A stretch of 64,000 nucleotides of DNA from Marmoricola sp. OAE513 (GCF_040546585.1 NZ_JBEPOC010000001.1:1488001-1552000); one strand, 5' to 3'. Counted from the first letter of the stretch, positions 36,202-44,813 are shown. Program-made: numbers and translations. Notes: generated by a model from the letters alone, not told the origin.

Positions 36202-37585
36202 GGGCACGCAACGCATCCGCTGGAGCGATCCGCACCGCCCGCCGCGCCGGCGCCAACGACGAGACCACCACGAGTGCTGCAGCCGCGACGACGATCGTGC
36301 CGAGCACGACCCACGGCGTACCCCAGATGAATCCGTCGTGGCGCGAGCCGGTGATCGATTGCGCACCGAGCGATCCGAACGCGAGTCCCAGGCCGACGCC
36401 GAGCGCGATCGCGGAGCAGGCGAGCGCGACGGCTTCGCGCACCACCATGGAACGAACCTGCGAGCCGGTGAAGCCGAGCGCGCGGAGCACGCCGATCTCG
36501 CGACTGCGCTCGATGACCGCCAAGGACATGGTGCTCACGAACCCGACCGCCGCAATCACGGCAGACATCAGGATCACCGCGACCATGACAGCGGTGACCG
36601 TGGACAAGATGGTGACGGCCTCGTGCCGCTGCGCCGCCGTGCCGGGTTGAGCCAGCACGTTGCGGCGTAGGGCGTCGGTACCCGAGGCCGTCGTGGTCAC
36701 CAGGGTTACTCCGATGACCAAGCCCATCGTCGCGCGGGTGGTCCGCAGTGGATTGGTCACGGCATTGCGCCGGGCGATGCGCGCCTCGGTCCGGTTGCCC
36801 AGCAGGCGACCGAGCGCGCCGACGGCAGCAGGGATCACCAAGCGGGCGCCGGACAGCAGACCCGTGCCGGCGGTAGCCGCACCGAGGAACGCGACCAGGA
36901 ACCCGATCGGGGTCGTGCCGGACTCCCCCGACCAGCCGGCCAGCAGCAGGAGCACCGCACCCGCGCCGATGATCGTCAGTGCGAGCCGCGCGCGGACCGT
37001 GCGCGGCTGTGCTTCCGGAGCCGGCGCGGCGGCGCCGACCATGCCCGCAGCGGGCGAGACCTTGAGGACCCCACGAGCACCGAGGCGGGCGGCCAAGAAC
37101 GTCATCACCACGACGGCGGCAAGCGGAAGCACCAGCCACGTACTGAGGACCGGGTAGTCCAGGTCTTTCAAATCGCCGCGCGCCACGAGGATCAACCGGA
37201 GCACCGTGGCGATGGCAACGCCGACGGTGGTGCCCAGGACGGCTCCTCCGAGCGCGACGACCGTCGTGCGTCGTACGACGGCCGAGCGCAGGGATGTGGC
37301 CGAGGCGCCCAGCAACCTCAGCAAAGCGATCCGCGGGAGCAACCCGGCCAGGACGGTGTCGACGCAGTTCACGATCACCACCGCGGAGACGTAGATCGCG
37401 AGCAGGATGAACACCGTCGAGACCACCGCCAGGATGGCGCCGAGCCCCCCGCCGGACGCGTCGCTGTTCACCGAGAAGTACGCGCTGCACATGATCAGCA
37501 ACGCCGCGTAGGCACCGCACAGGCCCGCCACCAGGGCTATCGTCCCGAGCTGGCGCACCGACCCGAGGATCAACGACGCCCTCAC
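36197..37585 (-). CDS. ABC transporter permease, FtsX/MacB type
   Basis: 462 residues from GTG 37585, overlapping the ATPase gene stop by 4 nt. Two FtsX-like halves: helices near the N terminus with VVIVNCVDTVLAGLL and LRLLGAS, and C-terminal ERSREIGVLRALGFTGSQV followed by three helices. Works with the ATPase encoded next. The pair is downstream of a histidine kinase/regulator pair, as in bacitracin- or lantibiotic-sensing modules. Confidence 0.88.
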   Translation of the reverse strand: MRASLILGSVRQLGTIALVAGLCGAYAALLIMCSAYFSVNSDASGGGLGAILAVVSTVFILLAIYVSAVVIVNCVDTVLAGLLPRIALLRLLGASATSLRSAVVRRTTVVALGGAVLGTTVGVAIATVLRLILVARGDLKDLDYPVLSTWLVLPLAAVVVMTFLAARLGARGVLKVSPAAGMVGAAAPAPEAQPRTVRARLALTIIGAGAVLLLLAGWSGESGTTPIGFLVAFLGAATAGTGLLSGARLVIPAAVGALGRLLGNRTEARIARRNAVTNPLRTTRATMGLVIGVTLVTTTASGTDALRRNVLAQPGTAAQRHEAVTILSTVTAVMVAVILMSAVIAAVGFVSTMSLAVIERSREIGVLRALGFTGSQVRSMVVREAVALACSAIALGVGLGLAFGSLGAQSITGSRHDGFIWGTPWVVLGTIVVAAAALVVVSSLAPARRAVRIAPADALRAR

Positions 37586-38337
37586 GCGGCACCGACCTCG
37601 AGGTTGATGAGCAACGAGGAGATCTGCTCGGCGGTGCAGCGTCCGTGGTCGCCGACGATCCGGCCGTCGGCGATGAGCAGGATCCGATCGGCGCGCGACG
37701 CCGCGACCGGGTCGTGGCTGACCATCACGATCGTCTGGCGGTAGTCGTCGACGGCGGTGCGCAGCAGGTCGAGCACCTCGCGCGAGGACCGGGTGTCGAG
37801 GTTGCCGGTCGGCTCGTCGGCGATCACGACGCTCGGGCGCGAGGCGAGTGCGCGCGCGATCGCGACCCGCTGCTGCTGGCCGCCGGACAGCTCCGCGGGA
37901 CGGTGGTCGCGGCGCTCGGCGATCCCGAGCTCGGACAGGAGCCGGTCGATCCAGGCGACGTCCTCGGGACGCAGCTTGCGGCCGGCGAGGTCGAACGGCA
38001 GCAGCACGTTCTCGTACGCCGTCAGGGTCGGCACCAGGTTGAACGCCTGGAAGACGAAGCCCACGTGGGTACGTCGCAGGATCGTGCGGTGCTCGTCATC
38101 GAGCCGGTGCAGCGGGTGCTCGGCCAGCCAGACCTCGCCGGACGTCGGGTCGTCCAGGCCGGCCGCGAGGTTCATCAGCGTGGACTTGCCTGAGCCCGAC
38201 GGCCCCATGACGGCGGTGAGCTGGCCGGCGTGGATGTCCACGGTGACCTGGTCGAGAGCGAGGACCGGCGAGGTGGTCGATCCGTAGGACTTGGTGGCGG
38301 CCCGAAAGGAGAGGACGGGCGGGAGGTTCGTGTTCAT
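37582..38337 (-). CDS. ABC transporter ATP-binding protein, MacB/LolD type
   Basis: 251 residues. Walker A GPSGSGKST, Q-loop VGFVFQAFNLVP, signature LSGGQQQRVAIARAL, Walker B VVIADEPTGNLD and switch His in VSHDP, all intact. It partners the FtsX-type permease with which it overlaps. Repeat array and regulatory genes lie immediately upstream. Confidence 0.93.
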   Translation of the reverse strand: MNTNLPPVLSFRAATKSYGSTTSPVLALDQVTVDIHAGQLTAVMGPSGSGKSTLMNLAAGLDDPTSGEVWLAEHPLHRLDDEHRTILRRTHVGFVFQAFNLVPTLTAYENVLLPFDLAGRKLRPEDVAWIDRLLSELGIAERRDHRPAELSGGQQQRVAIARALASRPSVVIADEPTGNLDTRSSREVLDLLRTAVDDYRQTIVMVSHDPVAASRADRILLIADGRIVGDHGRCTAEQISSLLINLEVGAA

Positions 38338-38420
38338 GGTTTCCACGCTAGGGACGGCGTGGGGCGGGGAAATCAGGCGCGAGACAGGAGTTGACGTACC
38401 TCTCGAGAAGTAGGTCGCCG

Positions 38421-38704
38421 CGTCTCGGCAGGCTCGACACCCGGGGGCACCGCGTCTCGGCAAGCTCGACACCCGGGGGCACTGCGTCTCGGCAAGCTCG
38501 ACGACCCGGGCACCGCGTCTCGGCAAGCTCGACGACCCGGGGGCACCGCGTCTCGGCAAGCTCGACGACCCGGGCACCGCGTCTCGGCAAGCTCGACGAC
38601 CCGGGGGCACCGCGTCTCGGCAAGCTCGACGACCCGGGGGCACCGCGTCTCGGCAGGCTCGACACCCGGGGGCACCGCGTCTCGGCAAGCTCGACACCCG
38701 GGAC
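38421..38704. repeat. Nine-copy tandem array of CGTCTCGGCAAGCTCGAC units
   Basis: Units begin at 38421, 38453, 38485, 38516, 38549, 38580, 38613, 38646 and 38678, period 31-33 nt. The core is nearly invariant (two units have GGCAGG). The variable part is only the number of Gs in ACCCGGG(GG)CACCG. It fills the gap between the ABC ATPase gene and the response regulator and is the largest cluster of the dispersed family. Confidence 0.85.
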
Positions 38705-38717
38705 GCTCGATGAGCGG

Positions 38718-39366
38718 CTACGTCAGGCCGTGCTCGTACGCGTACACGACCAGCTGCACCCGGTCCCGCAGACCCAGCTTCATGAGGATCCGCGAGACGT
38801 GCACCTTCACCGTGCCGACCGCGAGGAACTCGGCCTCGGCAATCTCGGCGTTCGACAACCCTTCTGCCGCGCGGCGCAAGATCTCGCGCTCGCGTTCGGT
38901 GAGGTCGTCGTACTCGGGGCCGGGCGTGCGGGTCGGGCGGGCACGGAACCGCTCCCACAGCTGCCGGGTGGCTCCGGCGGCGACGACCTGGTTGCCCGAG
39001 GCGACCGCGCGGAGGGAGGGCGAGCAGGAAGTCGGGCTCGGAGGACTTCAGCAGGAAGCCGCTCGCGCCGGCCTCGATGGCGGACGCGGCCGCCTCGTCG
39101 AGGTCGAAGGTCGTCAGGATCAGGATGCGCGGGCAGTCCTCGCCGAGCTTCTCGACCATCGCCGCGGTGGCGGCAACCCCGTCGACGCCAGGCATCTGCA
39201 CGTCCATCACGACGACGTCGGGTCGCAGCGCGACGACCTGCTCCAGCGCGGCCGCGCCGTCGCCCGCCTCACCGACGACCTCGAGGTCCTCCTGCGAGCC
39301 GACCACCATCGCGATGCCGGCGCGGAACATCGCCTCGTCGTCGACGAGCAGCACTCGAACGGTCAT
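38718..39366 (-). pseudogene. Frameshifted NarL/LuxR-type response regulator
   Basis: The receiver domain is intact: VLLVDDEAMFRAGI, phosphoacceptor in VVVMDVQMPGVDG, and Thr in LILTTFD. After SSEPDFLLAL the reading frame is lost at about 39017, where GGGAGGGAG (plus strand) shows a 4-nt duplication. The expected continuation RAVASGNQVV, then LTEREREILRRAAEG with a LuxR helix-turn-helix, is in the other frame, ending at a TAG at 38718-38720. Unrepaired, the frame runs through the repeat array into the ABC gene. It overlaps the kinase gene by ATGA. Confidence 0.82.
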
Positions 39367-40526
39367 CGCGCCCCTGCCGGGATCCGCACCTCGACGAGCC
39401 AGTGCCGACCCTGGCTGCTGGCCGAGACCGAGGCCACCCGCTCAGTCATGCCGCGCAGACCGTGGCCGCTTCCGGAAACCGCCGCACCCGGCGGGACGGT
39501 GTTCGCGACCCGGATCACGCACCCGTCGCGCCAGTCCTCGACGACCTCGACCGGGTGGGTCCGGTCGCCGTGCTTGAGCGCATTGGTCAGCGACTCGGTG
39601 AGAACGAAACCGGCTGCCTCTGCGGCCGCGCCGGCAGCAGGTGCTCCGTGACGCGCGTGCTCGATGACCAGGCCCGTCGCACGCATCCGCGCGATCACGC
39701 TGTCGATCACCGGCGCCTCGACCGGCGTCGTCGGAGCACCGTCGCGCAGCTCGGCGAGCAACCCTCGGACGTCGTTCATCGCCGAGCGTGCGGTCTCGCC
39801 GATCAGGTTCAGTGCCTCCTCGGCACGCGCCGGATCGTCACGCAGGACGTAGCGCGCGCCGTCGGCCTGCGCCGCGACGATCGCCCAGGAGTGGGCGACC
39901 AGGTCGTGCATGTCAGCGGCGATCCGGTTGCGCTCCTGCTCCTGGCGGTAGAGGACCTCGACCCGGTGCCGTTCGGCGGCGGCGAACGCGACCTCGACCT
40001 GCGCCTGGACGGCACGGCGGCCCTGCCACCGGACGAACCCGGCGGCGTACCCACCCCCGACGACGACGGCGGTGATCGCGGTCATCCCGACGCCGGCGTA
40101 CCCGGACCGCTCGAGCTGGTTGGTCCCGACGAAGGCCGACCAGAGGCCGGCACCGGCGATCGCGAGCGTGACCGCGACGAACCCGACCCGGCGGACCGTG
40201 CGCGAGGGGTGCTCGCCGAGCACGAACGCCAACGGCGCGAAGGCGATGTTGCCGATCACCGCGACGTCCCCGCTGACCAGCTGGACCACCGTCGCGACCA
40301 GCGCGGCGAGCAGCATCAGAGCGACCGAGACACGGCGCAGGGCGAACCCGACCGCGAGCGCGACGGTCGCCCACACCATCGCGCTGGAGGTGCGCGCCTG
40401 CAGCAGCCCGGCGATGAGCAGGAACAGCGAGGCGGCAGCAACGTCGAAGAGCACCTTGAGCCGGGTCAGCCGGGTGGCTTCCTGCCACACGTCGCCCGGT
40501 GAGGCGGGCGCAGTCTCGGAGCTCAT
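39363..40526 (-). CDS. Sensor histidine kinase (HisKA_3, NarX/DesK class)
   Basis: About 387 residues from ATG 40526 (ATGs at 40535 and 40562 are in frame). Six or so N-terminal helices form the sensor. The HisKA_3 box is NRIAADMHDLVAHSW with the phosphorylated His, and the ATPase domain shows LTESLTNALKHG and GHGLRGMTERV. The partner regulator overlaps by 4 nt but is frameshifted. The set with the ABC exporter suggests sensing of membrane-active compounds. Confidence 0.9.
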   Translation of the reverse strand: MSSETAPASPGDVWQEATRLTRLKVLFDVAAASLFLLIAGLLQARTSSAMVWATVALAVGFALRRVSVALMLLAALVATVVQLVSGDVAVIGNIAFAPLAFVLGEHPSRTVRRVGFVAVTLAIAGAGLWSAFVGTNQLERSGYAGVGMTAITAVVVGGGYAAGFVRWQGRRAVQAQVEVAFAAAERHRVEVLYRQEQERNRIAADMHDLVAHSWAIVAAQADGARYVLRDDPARAEEALNLIGETARSAMNDVRGLLAELRDGAPTTPVEAPVIDSVIARMRATGLVIEHARHGAPAAGAAAEAAGFVLTESLTNALKHGDRTHPVEVVEDWRDGCVIRVANTVPPGAAVSGSGHGLRGMTERVASVSASSQGRHWLVEVRIPAGAR

Positions 40527-40589
40527 GCTCGCCATTATCCGGAGCAGGGTTCGTCGAGCCATCTGCCGAGCGACCTATCTCACCGCCCC

Positions 40590-40637
40590 GAGTCGTGTGC
40601 CTGAGGGCGCGCTATAGCGCGTCGTGGGGCACACAAC
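40590..40637. repeat. Second copy of the GTGTGCCTGAGGGCGCGCT palindromic element
   Basis: 40590-40622 matches 36144-36176 with one mismatch. The hairpin uses GTGTGCC (40595-40601) with GGCACAC (40628-40634) and a GCGCTATAGCGC centre. It lies upstream of the histidine kinase gene rather than between convergent genes. Confidence 0.7.
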
Positions 40638-40900
40638 CCGCTCGGCAAGCGGCGGACCTCGGTCCACTTCCCGAACGCCGCGAAAGTCAACCCTTGAATG
40701 TCACCCGAGGTCCGGCGTACACAGGGAACAGCACAACTTCAAACCAACACACGACGACGGTACCCACGCGGCGATCTCCCTTCGTAGAGGGCGTTGACCG
40801 ACCGGGACGCTCCCGGGGCAACAATTAGACCGTGCACGCTTGGTAGCCAGAACCGTGTGTTTCGAGCGGCATCGAGGACTCGTCCCCGGTGCCGCTCATC
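40638..40900. other. Non-coding stretch, no gene seen
   Basis: This part of the 460-nt gap between the kinase and the Fic-like gene is lower in GC around 40690-40760. It contains a GGACCTCGG/CCGAGGTCC inverted repeat (40654-40662, 40705-40713). No reading frame has family-like sequence. It may hold the kinase promoter or remnants of a lost gene. Confidence 0.4.
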
Positions 40901-40967
40901 TGTCCCCGGACATCGAGCTCCGTCCCCGGACATCGAGCTCCGTCCCGGTCATCGAGCTGGTCGAGAT
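40901..40967. repeat. CATCGAGCTCCGTCCC repeat cluster
   Basis: Two 20-nt units (GTCCCCGGACATCGAGCTCC phase) at 40902-40921 and 40922-40941 are followed by GTCCCGGTCATCGAGCTGG and TCGAGATG. This is a diverged member of the same repeat family, at the 3' side of the Fic-like gene. Confidence 0.6.
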
Positions 40968-40987
40968 GAAGTGCCAGACACCCAGAC

Positions 40988-41731
40988 TCAGCGCGGGTCC
41001 CGCAACGGCGAGAACTCGACCGCCCTGGTGACCGCCTCGGTCACGTAGAGGATCCACGCGTGCAGGCCCTGACGCCCGCCATCGCGGTACGCGCGCAGGT
41101 TCGACTCGTACTGCGCCCGCAGCGCCAGGTGCCCCGCCTCCGGTACGACGACCGACGCCGGGTCGACGCCGCGCGCGACCAGGACCAGGCGCTCGGCCGC
41201 CCGGGCGACCAGCCCGTTGTAGGAGCCGAACGGCGCAACGGTGACCAGCTCGGCGTGCACCAGTGCTGCGACGAGGATGGCCGGCTGGTTGGTGGCGAGC
41301 ATCGTCTCGCCGAGCCCTGCCAGCCGCTCGGCGCCGGCCGCGTTCACCGGGCGCCCCAGCGACTCCTCGTCGACGTCGCCCTTGCCGGCCAACGCGTGCA
41401 GCCGGGCGAACGCCTGCAGCGGGGCCGTCCCGATCGTCGGCACCAACGCGAGCATCCCGGTGCTGACCCGCAGCGCTGCCCGCGCGATCTCGTCACCCTC
41501 GCCGTCGCGGACCTGCTCGATCGTGGAGGTCGACCCCTCGAGGACGGCCGAGGCGTGCGCGCCGCGCAGCAGCGACTCGCCCGTCTGCTCGGGGTAGGTC
41601 TGCCGCATGCCGCGGTCGCGCAGCATCGCGTCGACACCGTCGCGCGCCGCGGCGAGCGCGGACGGAACGCCTTCGAGCTTCGTCAACCAGGCAAGCGGGT
41701 CGTCGGTCGGGACACGCACGGGATCAGCCAC
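40988..41731 (-). CDS. Degenerate Fic-fold protein (Rv3662c type)
   Basis: 247 residues from GTG 41731 (GTG 41764 would nearly abut the divergent gene). The N-terminal LLRGAHASAVLEGSTST resembles the Fic inhibitory/flap region, and HAELVTVAPFGSYNGLVARAAERL occupies the place of the Fic motif HPFxxGNGRxxR but lacks its first His and GNGR Arg. It is therefore unlikely to AMPylate by the standard mechanism. It holds the position of Rv3662c between the HAD gene and acs. Confidence 0.7.
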   Translation of the reverse strand: MADPVRVPTDDPLAWLTKLEGVPSALAAARDGVDAMLRDRGMRQTYPEQTGESLLRGAHASAVLEGSTSTIEQVRDGEGDEIARAALRVSTGMLALVPTIGTAPLQAFARLHALAGKGDVDEESLGRPVNAAGAERLAGLGETMLATNQPAILVAALVHAELVTVAPFGSYNGLVARAAERLVLVARGVDPASVVVPEAGHLALRAQYESNLRAYRDGGRQGLHAWILYVTEAVTRAVEFSPLRDPR

Positions 41732-41765
41732 ACGGGCAAGGCTATCGGGTACGTTCGGGAGCACG

Positions 41766-42704
41766 ATGAGCGATCAGAAGCACTCCCATGCCCGCTCCTT
41801 CGGCGCTGTCGCCGAGGCCTACGACGCAGCCCGCCCGTCGTACCCGGACGAGGCCGTCAGCTGGCTGGTCGGACCGGGCAACGAGCCTCGTCGCATCCTC
41901 GAGCTGGGAGCAGGCACCGGCAAGCTCACCGAGCTCCTCGTCGCCGCCGGCCACCAGGTGATCGCGACCGACCCGCTGCCCGAGATGCTCGGCCTGCTCG
42001 CCCAGCGCGCCCCCGGCGCCCAGGCGCTGGTCGGCACCGCCGAGAGCATCCCGGTCGCGTCCCGCTCGGTCGACGTCGTCATCTCCGCTCAGGCGTTCCA
42101 CTGGTTCGACCACGGCCCGGCGCTCGCCGAGATCGCGCGGGTGCTGCGACCCGGCGGCACGTTCTCGCTGGTCTGGAACGCGCGCGACGAGGGCATCCCG
42201 TGGGTGCGCAAGCTCGGTCGCATCATCGGCAACGCCGACAACCGGACCGACCTGGTCGACCCGCTGCGCGACTGCGAGTACTTCGACGACGTCGCCGAGC
42301 GCGAGTACCGCTTCTGGCAGGACCTGCGCCGCCCCGAGCTCTTCGACCTTGTCCGCTCCCGCTCGTACGTGGCCGTGCTCCCCGAGCACGAGCGCGAGGA
42401 CGTGCTCGAGCGCGTCGGCGCCCTGTACGACGACTACGGTCGCGGCCCCGACGGGATGAAGCTGCCCTACCTGACCCGGTGCTACCGCACGACGGTGATC
42501 AACCAGCCGCCCCCGCCGGTGGTGATGCAGCGGATCGAGGACCAGGCGCTCGCGCTGATGGACTCCGACAACGTGGCGGGCGACAGCTACGACCCGGACG
42601 CCACCCAGGCGATCCCGCGGCCCGGCCAGGCCACGCTCCCGCCGTCGCAGCCGAACGCCTCGGGCCCCGAGGACACCGGCACCGTCCTGATCGACTTCCG
42701 CTGA
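41766..42704 (+). CDS. Class I SAM-dependent methyltransferase
   Basis: 312 residues, divergent from the Fic-like gene. The SAM motif is ILELGAGTGKLTELLV, the acidic residue lies in VIATDPLPEML and motif IV is VDVVISAQAFHWFD. The N-terminal FGAVAEAYDAARPSYPDEAV is typical of the SmtA/YcgJ-like Methyltransf_11 group. The last 50 residues are a Pro/Ser-rich tail. The acceptor substrate is unknown. It is followed by two small hairpins. Confidence 0.87.
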   Translation: MSDQKHSHARSFGAVAEAYDAARPSYPDEAVSWLVGPGNEPRRILELGAGTGKLTELLVAAGHQVIATDPLPEMLGLLAQRAPGAQALVGTAESIPVASRSVDVVISAQAFHWFDHGPALAEIARVLRPGGTFSLVWNARDEGIPWVRKLGRIIGNADNRTDLVDPLRDCEYFDDVAEREYRFWQDLRRPELFDLVRSRSYVAVLPEHEREDVLERVGALYDDYGRGPDGMKLPYLTRCYRTTVINQPPPPVVMQRIEDQALALMDSDNVAGDSYDPDATQAIPRPGQATLPPSQPNASGPEDTGTVLIDFR

Positions 42705-42720
42705 GCTGCCGACCGGGCGG

Positions 42721-42749
42721 CGTACCGCCGGTACGGTTCGTGCCCGAAC
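42721..42749 (+). terminator. Two adjacent hairpins after the methyltransferase gene
   Basis: CGTACC/GGTACG (42721-42735) and GTTCG/CGAAC (42736-42749) follow the stop by 16 nt. Neither has a T tract. They may terminate the methyltransferase transcript or be part of the leader that follows. Confidence 0.35.
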
Positions 42750-42758
42750 GGGCGGGGT

Positions 42759-42814
42759 AGGCACCTCTCAGTGCCGGTGACCGTCTCGGGGTCACCGCCG
42801 TACGGAAGGTGCCT
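42759..42814 (+). promoter_or_regulatory. Structured 5' leader that can hide the DUF485 ribosome site
   Basis: AGGCACCT (42759-42766) is the exact complement of AGGTGCCT (42807-42814), which overlaps the Shine-Dalgarno GGAAGG (42804-42809). An alternative local hairpin pairs GGCAC (42760-42764) with GTGCC (42771-42775), and a third stem CGGTGACC/GGTCACCG (42775-42782, 42790-42797) lies inside. Two exclusive folds of this type are typical of translational control. I do not recognise a known riboswitch class. Confidence 0.5.
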
Positions 42815-42817
42815 GCG

Positions 42818-43168
42818 ATGGCCTCGACTCACCCGGCCGGCCCCACCCCACCCAGCGAATCCTTCGGCGTCTACGACCGGCTGCACGCCACCGCGGAGTT
42901 CGCCGAGCTGCGGCACCGGTACCGCGGCTTCGCGTTCCCCGCGACGGTCGCCTTCATCAGCTGGTACGCGCTCTACATCGTGATGTCGATGTGGGCCCAC
43001 GACTTCATGAGCCAGAAGGTCGTCGGCAACATCAACGTCGCCCTGGTCTTCGGTCTGCTGCAATTCCTGACGACGTTCGTCCTGGCCTGGCTCTACGCGC
43101 GCTACAGCGCCGCCAAGCTCGACCCGTTGGCGCGGACGCTCGACGAGCAGTACCAGCGGGAGGCGTGA
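42818..43168 (+). CDS. DUF485 membrane protein, acetate permease partner
   Basis: 116 residues from ATG 42818 with GGAAGG 8 nt upstream (GTG 42809 is in frame). Two helices: FPATVAFISWYALYIVMSMWAH and NVALVFGLLQFLTTFVLAWLYA, then YARYSAAKLDPLA. DUF485 proteins are encoded directly before ActP-type symporters and are needed for, or tune, their activity. The symporter gene starts 1 nt after the stop. Confidence 0.9.
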   Translation: MASTHPAGPTPPSESFGVYDRLHATAEFAELRHRYRGFAFPATVAFISWYALYIVMSMWAHDFMSQKVVGNINVALVFGLLQFLTTFVLAWLYARYSAAKLDPLARTLDEQYQREA

Positions 43169-43169
43169 G

Positions 43170-44804
43170 ATGGACGGCGACCAGGTACTGACCACCGGGC
43201 TCTTCCTCGCGGTCGTGGCACTGACCGTCTTCATCACCTTCCGCGCGAGCCGCAACACCAGCAGCGCCGCCGACTTCTACGCCGGCGGCCGCAGCTTCTC
43301 CGGGTTGCAGAACGGGCTCGCCATCGGTGGCGACTACATGTCGGCCGCGTCCTTCCTCGGCATCTCCGGGGCGATCGCACTGTCGGGCTACGACGGCTTC
43401 CTCTACTCGATCGGCTTCCTGGTGGCCTGGCTGGTCGCCCTGCTGCTGGTCGCCGAGGTGCTCCGGAACTCCGGGCGCTACACGATGGCCGACCAGCTCG
43501 CCTACCGGATGAAGCAGCGTCCGGTACGCCAGGCCGCGGCCACCTCGACGGTGGTCGTGTCGATCTTCTACCTGCTCGCGCAGATGGTCGGCGCGGGCGC
43601 GCTGGTCTCGCTGCTGCTCGGCGTCGACGGCGACACCGCCAAGAACATCACCATCTTCGCCGTCGGCATCCTCATGGTCTTCTACGTGACCGTCGGCGGC
43701 ATGAAGGGCACCACCTGGGTGCAGATCGTGAAGGCCGTCCTGCTGATGGCTGGGTCGGCGATCATCGTCGTGCTGGTGCTCGCGCACTTCGACTTCAACA
43801 TCTCCGACCTGCTCGGCACCGCGGCGTCGAACACCGGCAAGGGGCAGGCGTTCCTCGAGCCCGGTCTGAAGTACGGCGCCACCACGACGAGCAAGCTGGA
43901 CTTCATCTCGCTCGGCATCGCGCTGGTCCTCGGCACGGCCGGCCTCCCGCACATCCTCATCCGCTTCTACACCGTGCCGACCTCGCGCGACGCCCGGAAG
44001 TCGGTGCTCTGGGCGATCGGCCTGATCGGTGTCTTCTACCTGTTCACCCTCGTGCTCGGCTTCGGCGCGGCCGCACTGCTGAAGGGCGACAAGGCCGGCG
44101 AGGTCGCTACCTCGGGCGGCAACCTGGCCAGCCCGCTGCTCGCCGAGAACGTCGGCGGCGGCGACGGCTCGACCGGGGGCGCGATCATGCTCGCGGTGAT
44201 CGCTGCGGTGGCGTTCGCGACCATCCTCGCGGTCGTCGCCGGCCTGGTGCTCGCGTCCTCGACGAGCGTCGCGCACGACATCTACAACTCGGTGATGCGC
44301 AACGGCGAGGCCACCGAGAAGGAGGAGATCAAGGTCGCCCGCATCGCAGCCGGCGCCATCGGCCTGGTGGCGATCCTGCTCGCGATCCCGGCGCAGAAGC
44401 TGAACGTCGCGTTCCTGGTGGCCCTCGCCTTCGCGGTCGCCGCCTCGGCGAACCTGCCCGCGATCATCTACAACATGTTCTGGAAGCGCTTCAACACCCG
44501 CGGCGCGTTGTGGAGCATCTACGGCGGCCTGATCTCCTCGGTCGGCCTCGTCGTCTTCAGCCCGGTCATGTCCGGCAAGGGCGTCGACCCGGCGACCGGC
44601 AAGAACCTCTCGCTGCTGCCGACCGACATCGACATCTCGTGGTTCCCGCTGGAGAACCCCGGCATCGTCTCGATCCCGCTCGGTTTCCTGCTCGGCTACC
44701 TCGGCTCCATCTCCCAGCGCGAACCGAGCGCCGAGGCGAAGTACCCCGAGCTCGAGGTGCGGGCGCTGACCGGGGCCGGAGCGGAGGGCGCCGTCCAGCA
44801 CTAG
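43170..44804 (+). CDS. actP: Cation/acetate symporter (SSS family)
   Basis: 544 residues with about 13 helices. The sodium:solute symporter core includes ADFYAGGRSFSGLQNGLAIGGDYMSAASFLG at the substrate site and GLPHILIRFYTVP mid-protein. It imports acetate and other short monocarboxylates with a cation. DUF485 upstream and acs downstream make the substrate assignment firm in outline, although MctC-type proteins also carry pyruvate and propionate. Confidence 0.92.
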   Translation: MDGDQVLTTGLFLAVVALTVFITFRASRNTSSAADFYAGGRSFSGLQNGLAIGGDYMSAASFLGISGAIALSGYDGFLYSIGFLVAWLVALLLVAEVLRNSGRYTMADQLAYRMKQRPVRQAAATSTVVVSIFYLLAQMVGAGALVSLLLGVDGDTAKNITIFAVGILMVFYVTVGGMKGTTWVQIVKAVLLMAGSAIIVVLVLAHFDFNISDLLGTAASNTGKGQAFLEPGLKYGATTTSKLDFISLGIALVLGTAGLPHILIRFYTVPTSRDARKSVLWAIGLIGVFYLFTLVLGFGAAALLKGDKAGEVATSGGNLASPLLAENVGGGDGSTGGAIMLAVIAAVAFATILAVVAGLVLASSTSVAHDIYNSVMRNGEATEKEEIKVARIAAGAIGLVAILLAIPAQKLNVAFLVALAFAVAASANLPAIIYNMFWKRFNTRGALWSIYGGLISSVGLVVFSPVMSGKGVDPATGKNLSLLPTDIDISWFPLENPGIVSIPLGFLLGYLGSISQREPSAEAKYPELEVRALTGAGAEGAVQH

Positions 44805-44813
44805 TCCCGGGTG

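Noticed and set aside
38421-38704. CRISPR array
   Set aside because: The periodicity is CRISPR-like, but the intervals between cores are 13-15 nt of almost identical GC-rich sequence, not unique spacers, and no cas gene is present.
37582-39366. A natural fusion of a receiver domain with an ABC ATPase
   Set aside because: The continuous frame arises from a 4-nt duplication in the regulator followed by read-through of the repeat array; the proper regulator C terminus exists in the other frame and the ATPase has its own start.
42774-42798. CRP site in the DUF485 leader (GTGA...TCAC)
   Set aside because: The half-sites are 11 nt apart instead of 6, and the sequence is better explained as an RNA stem.
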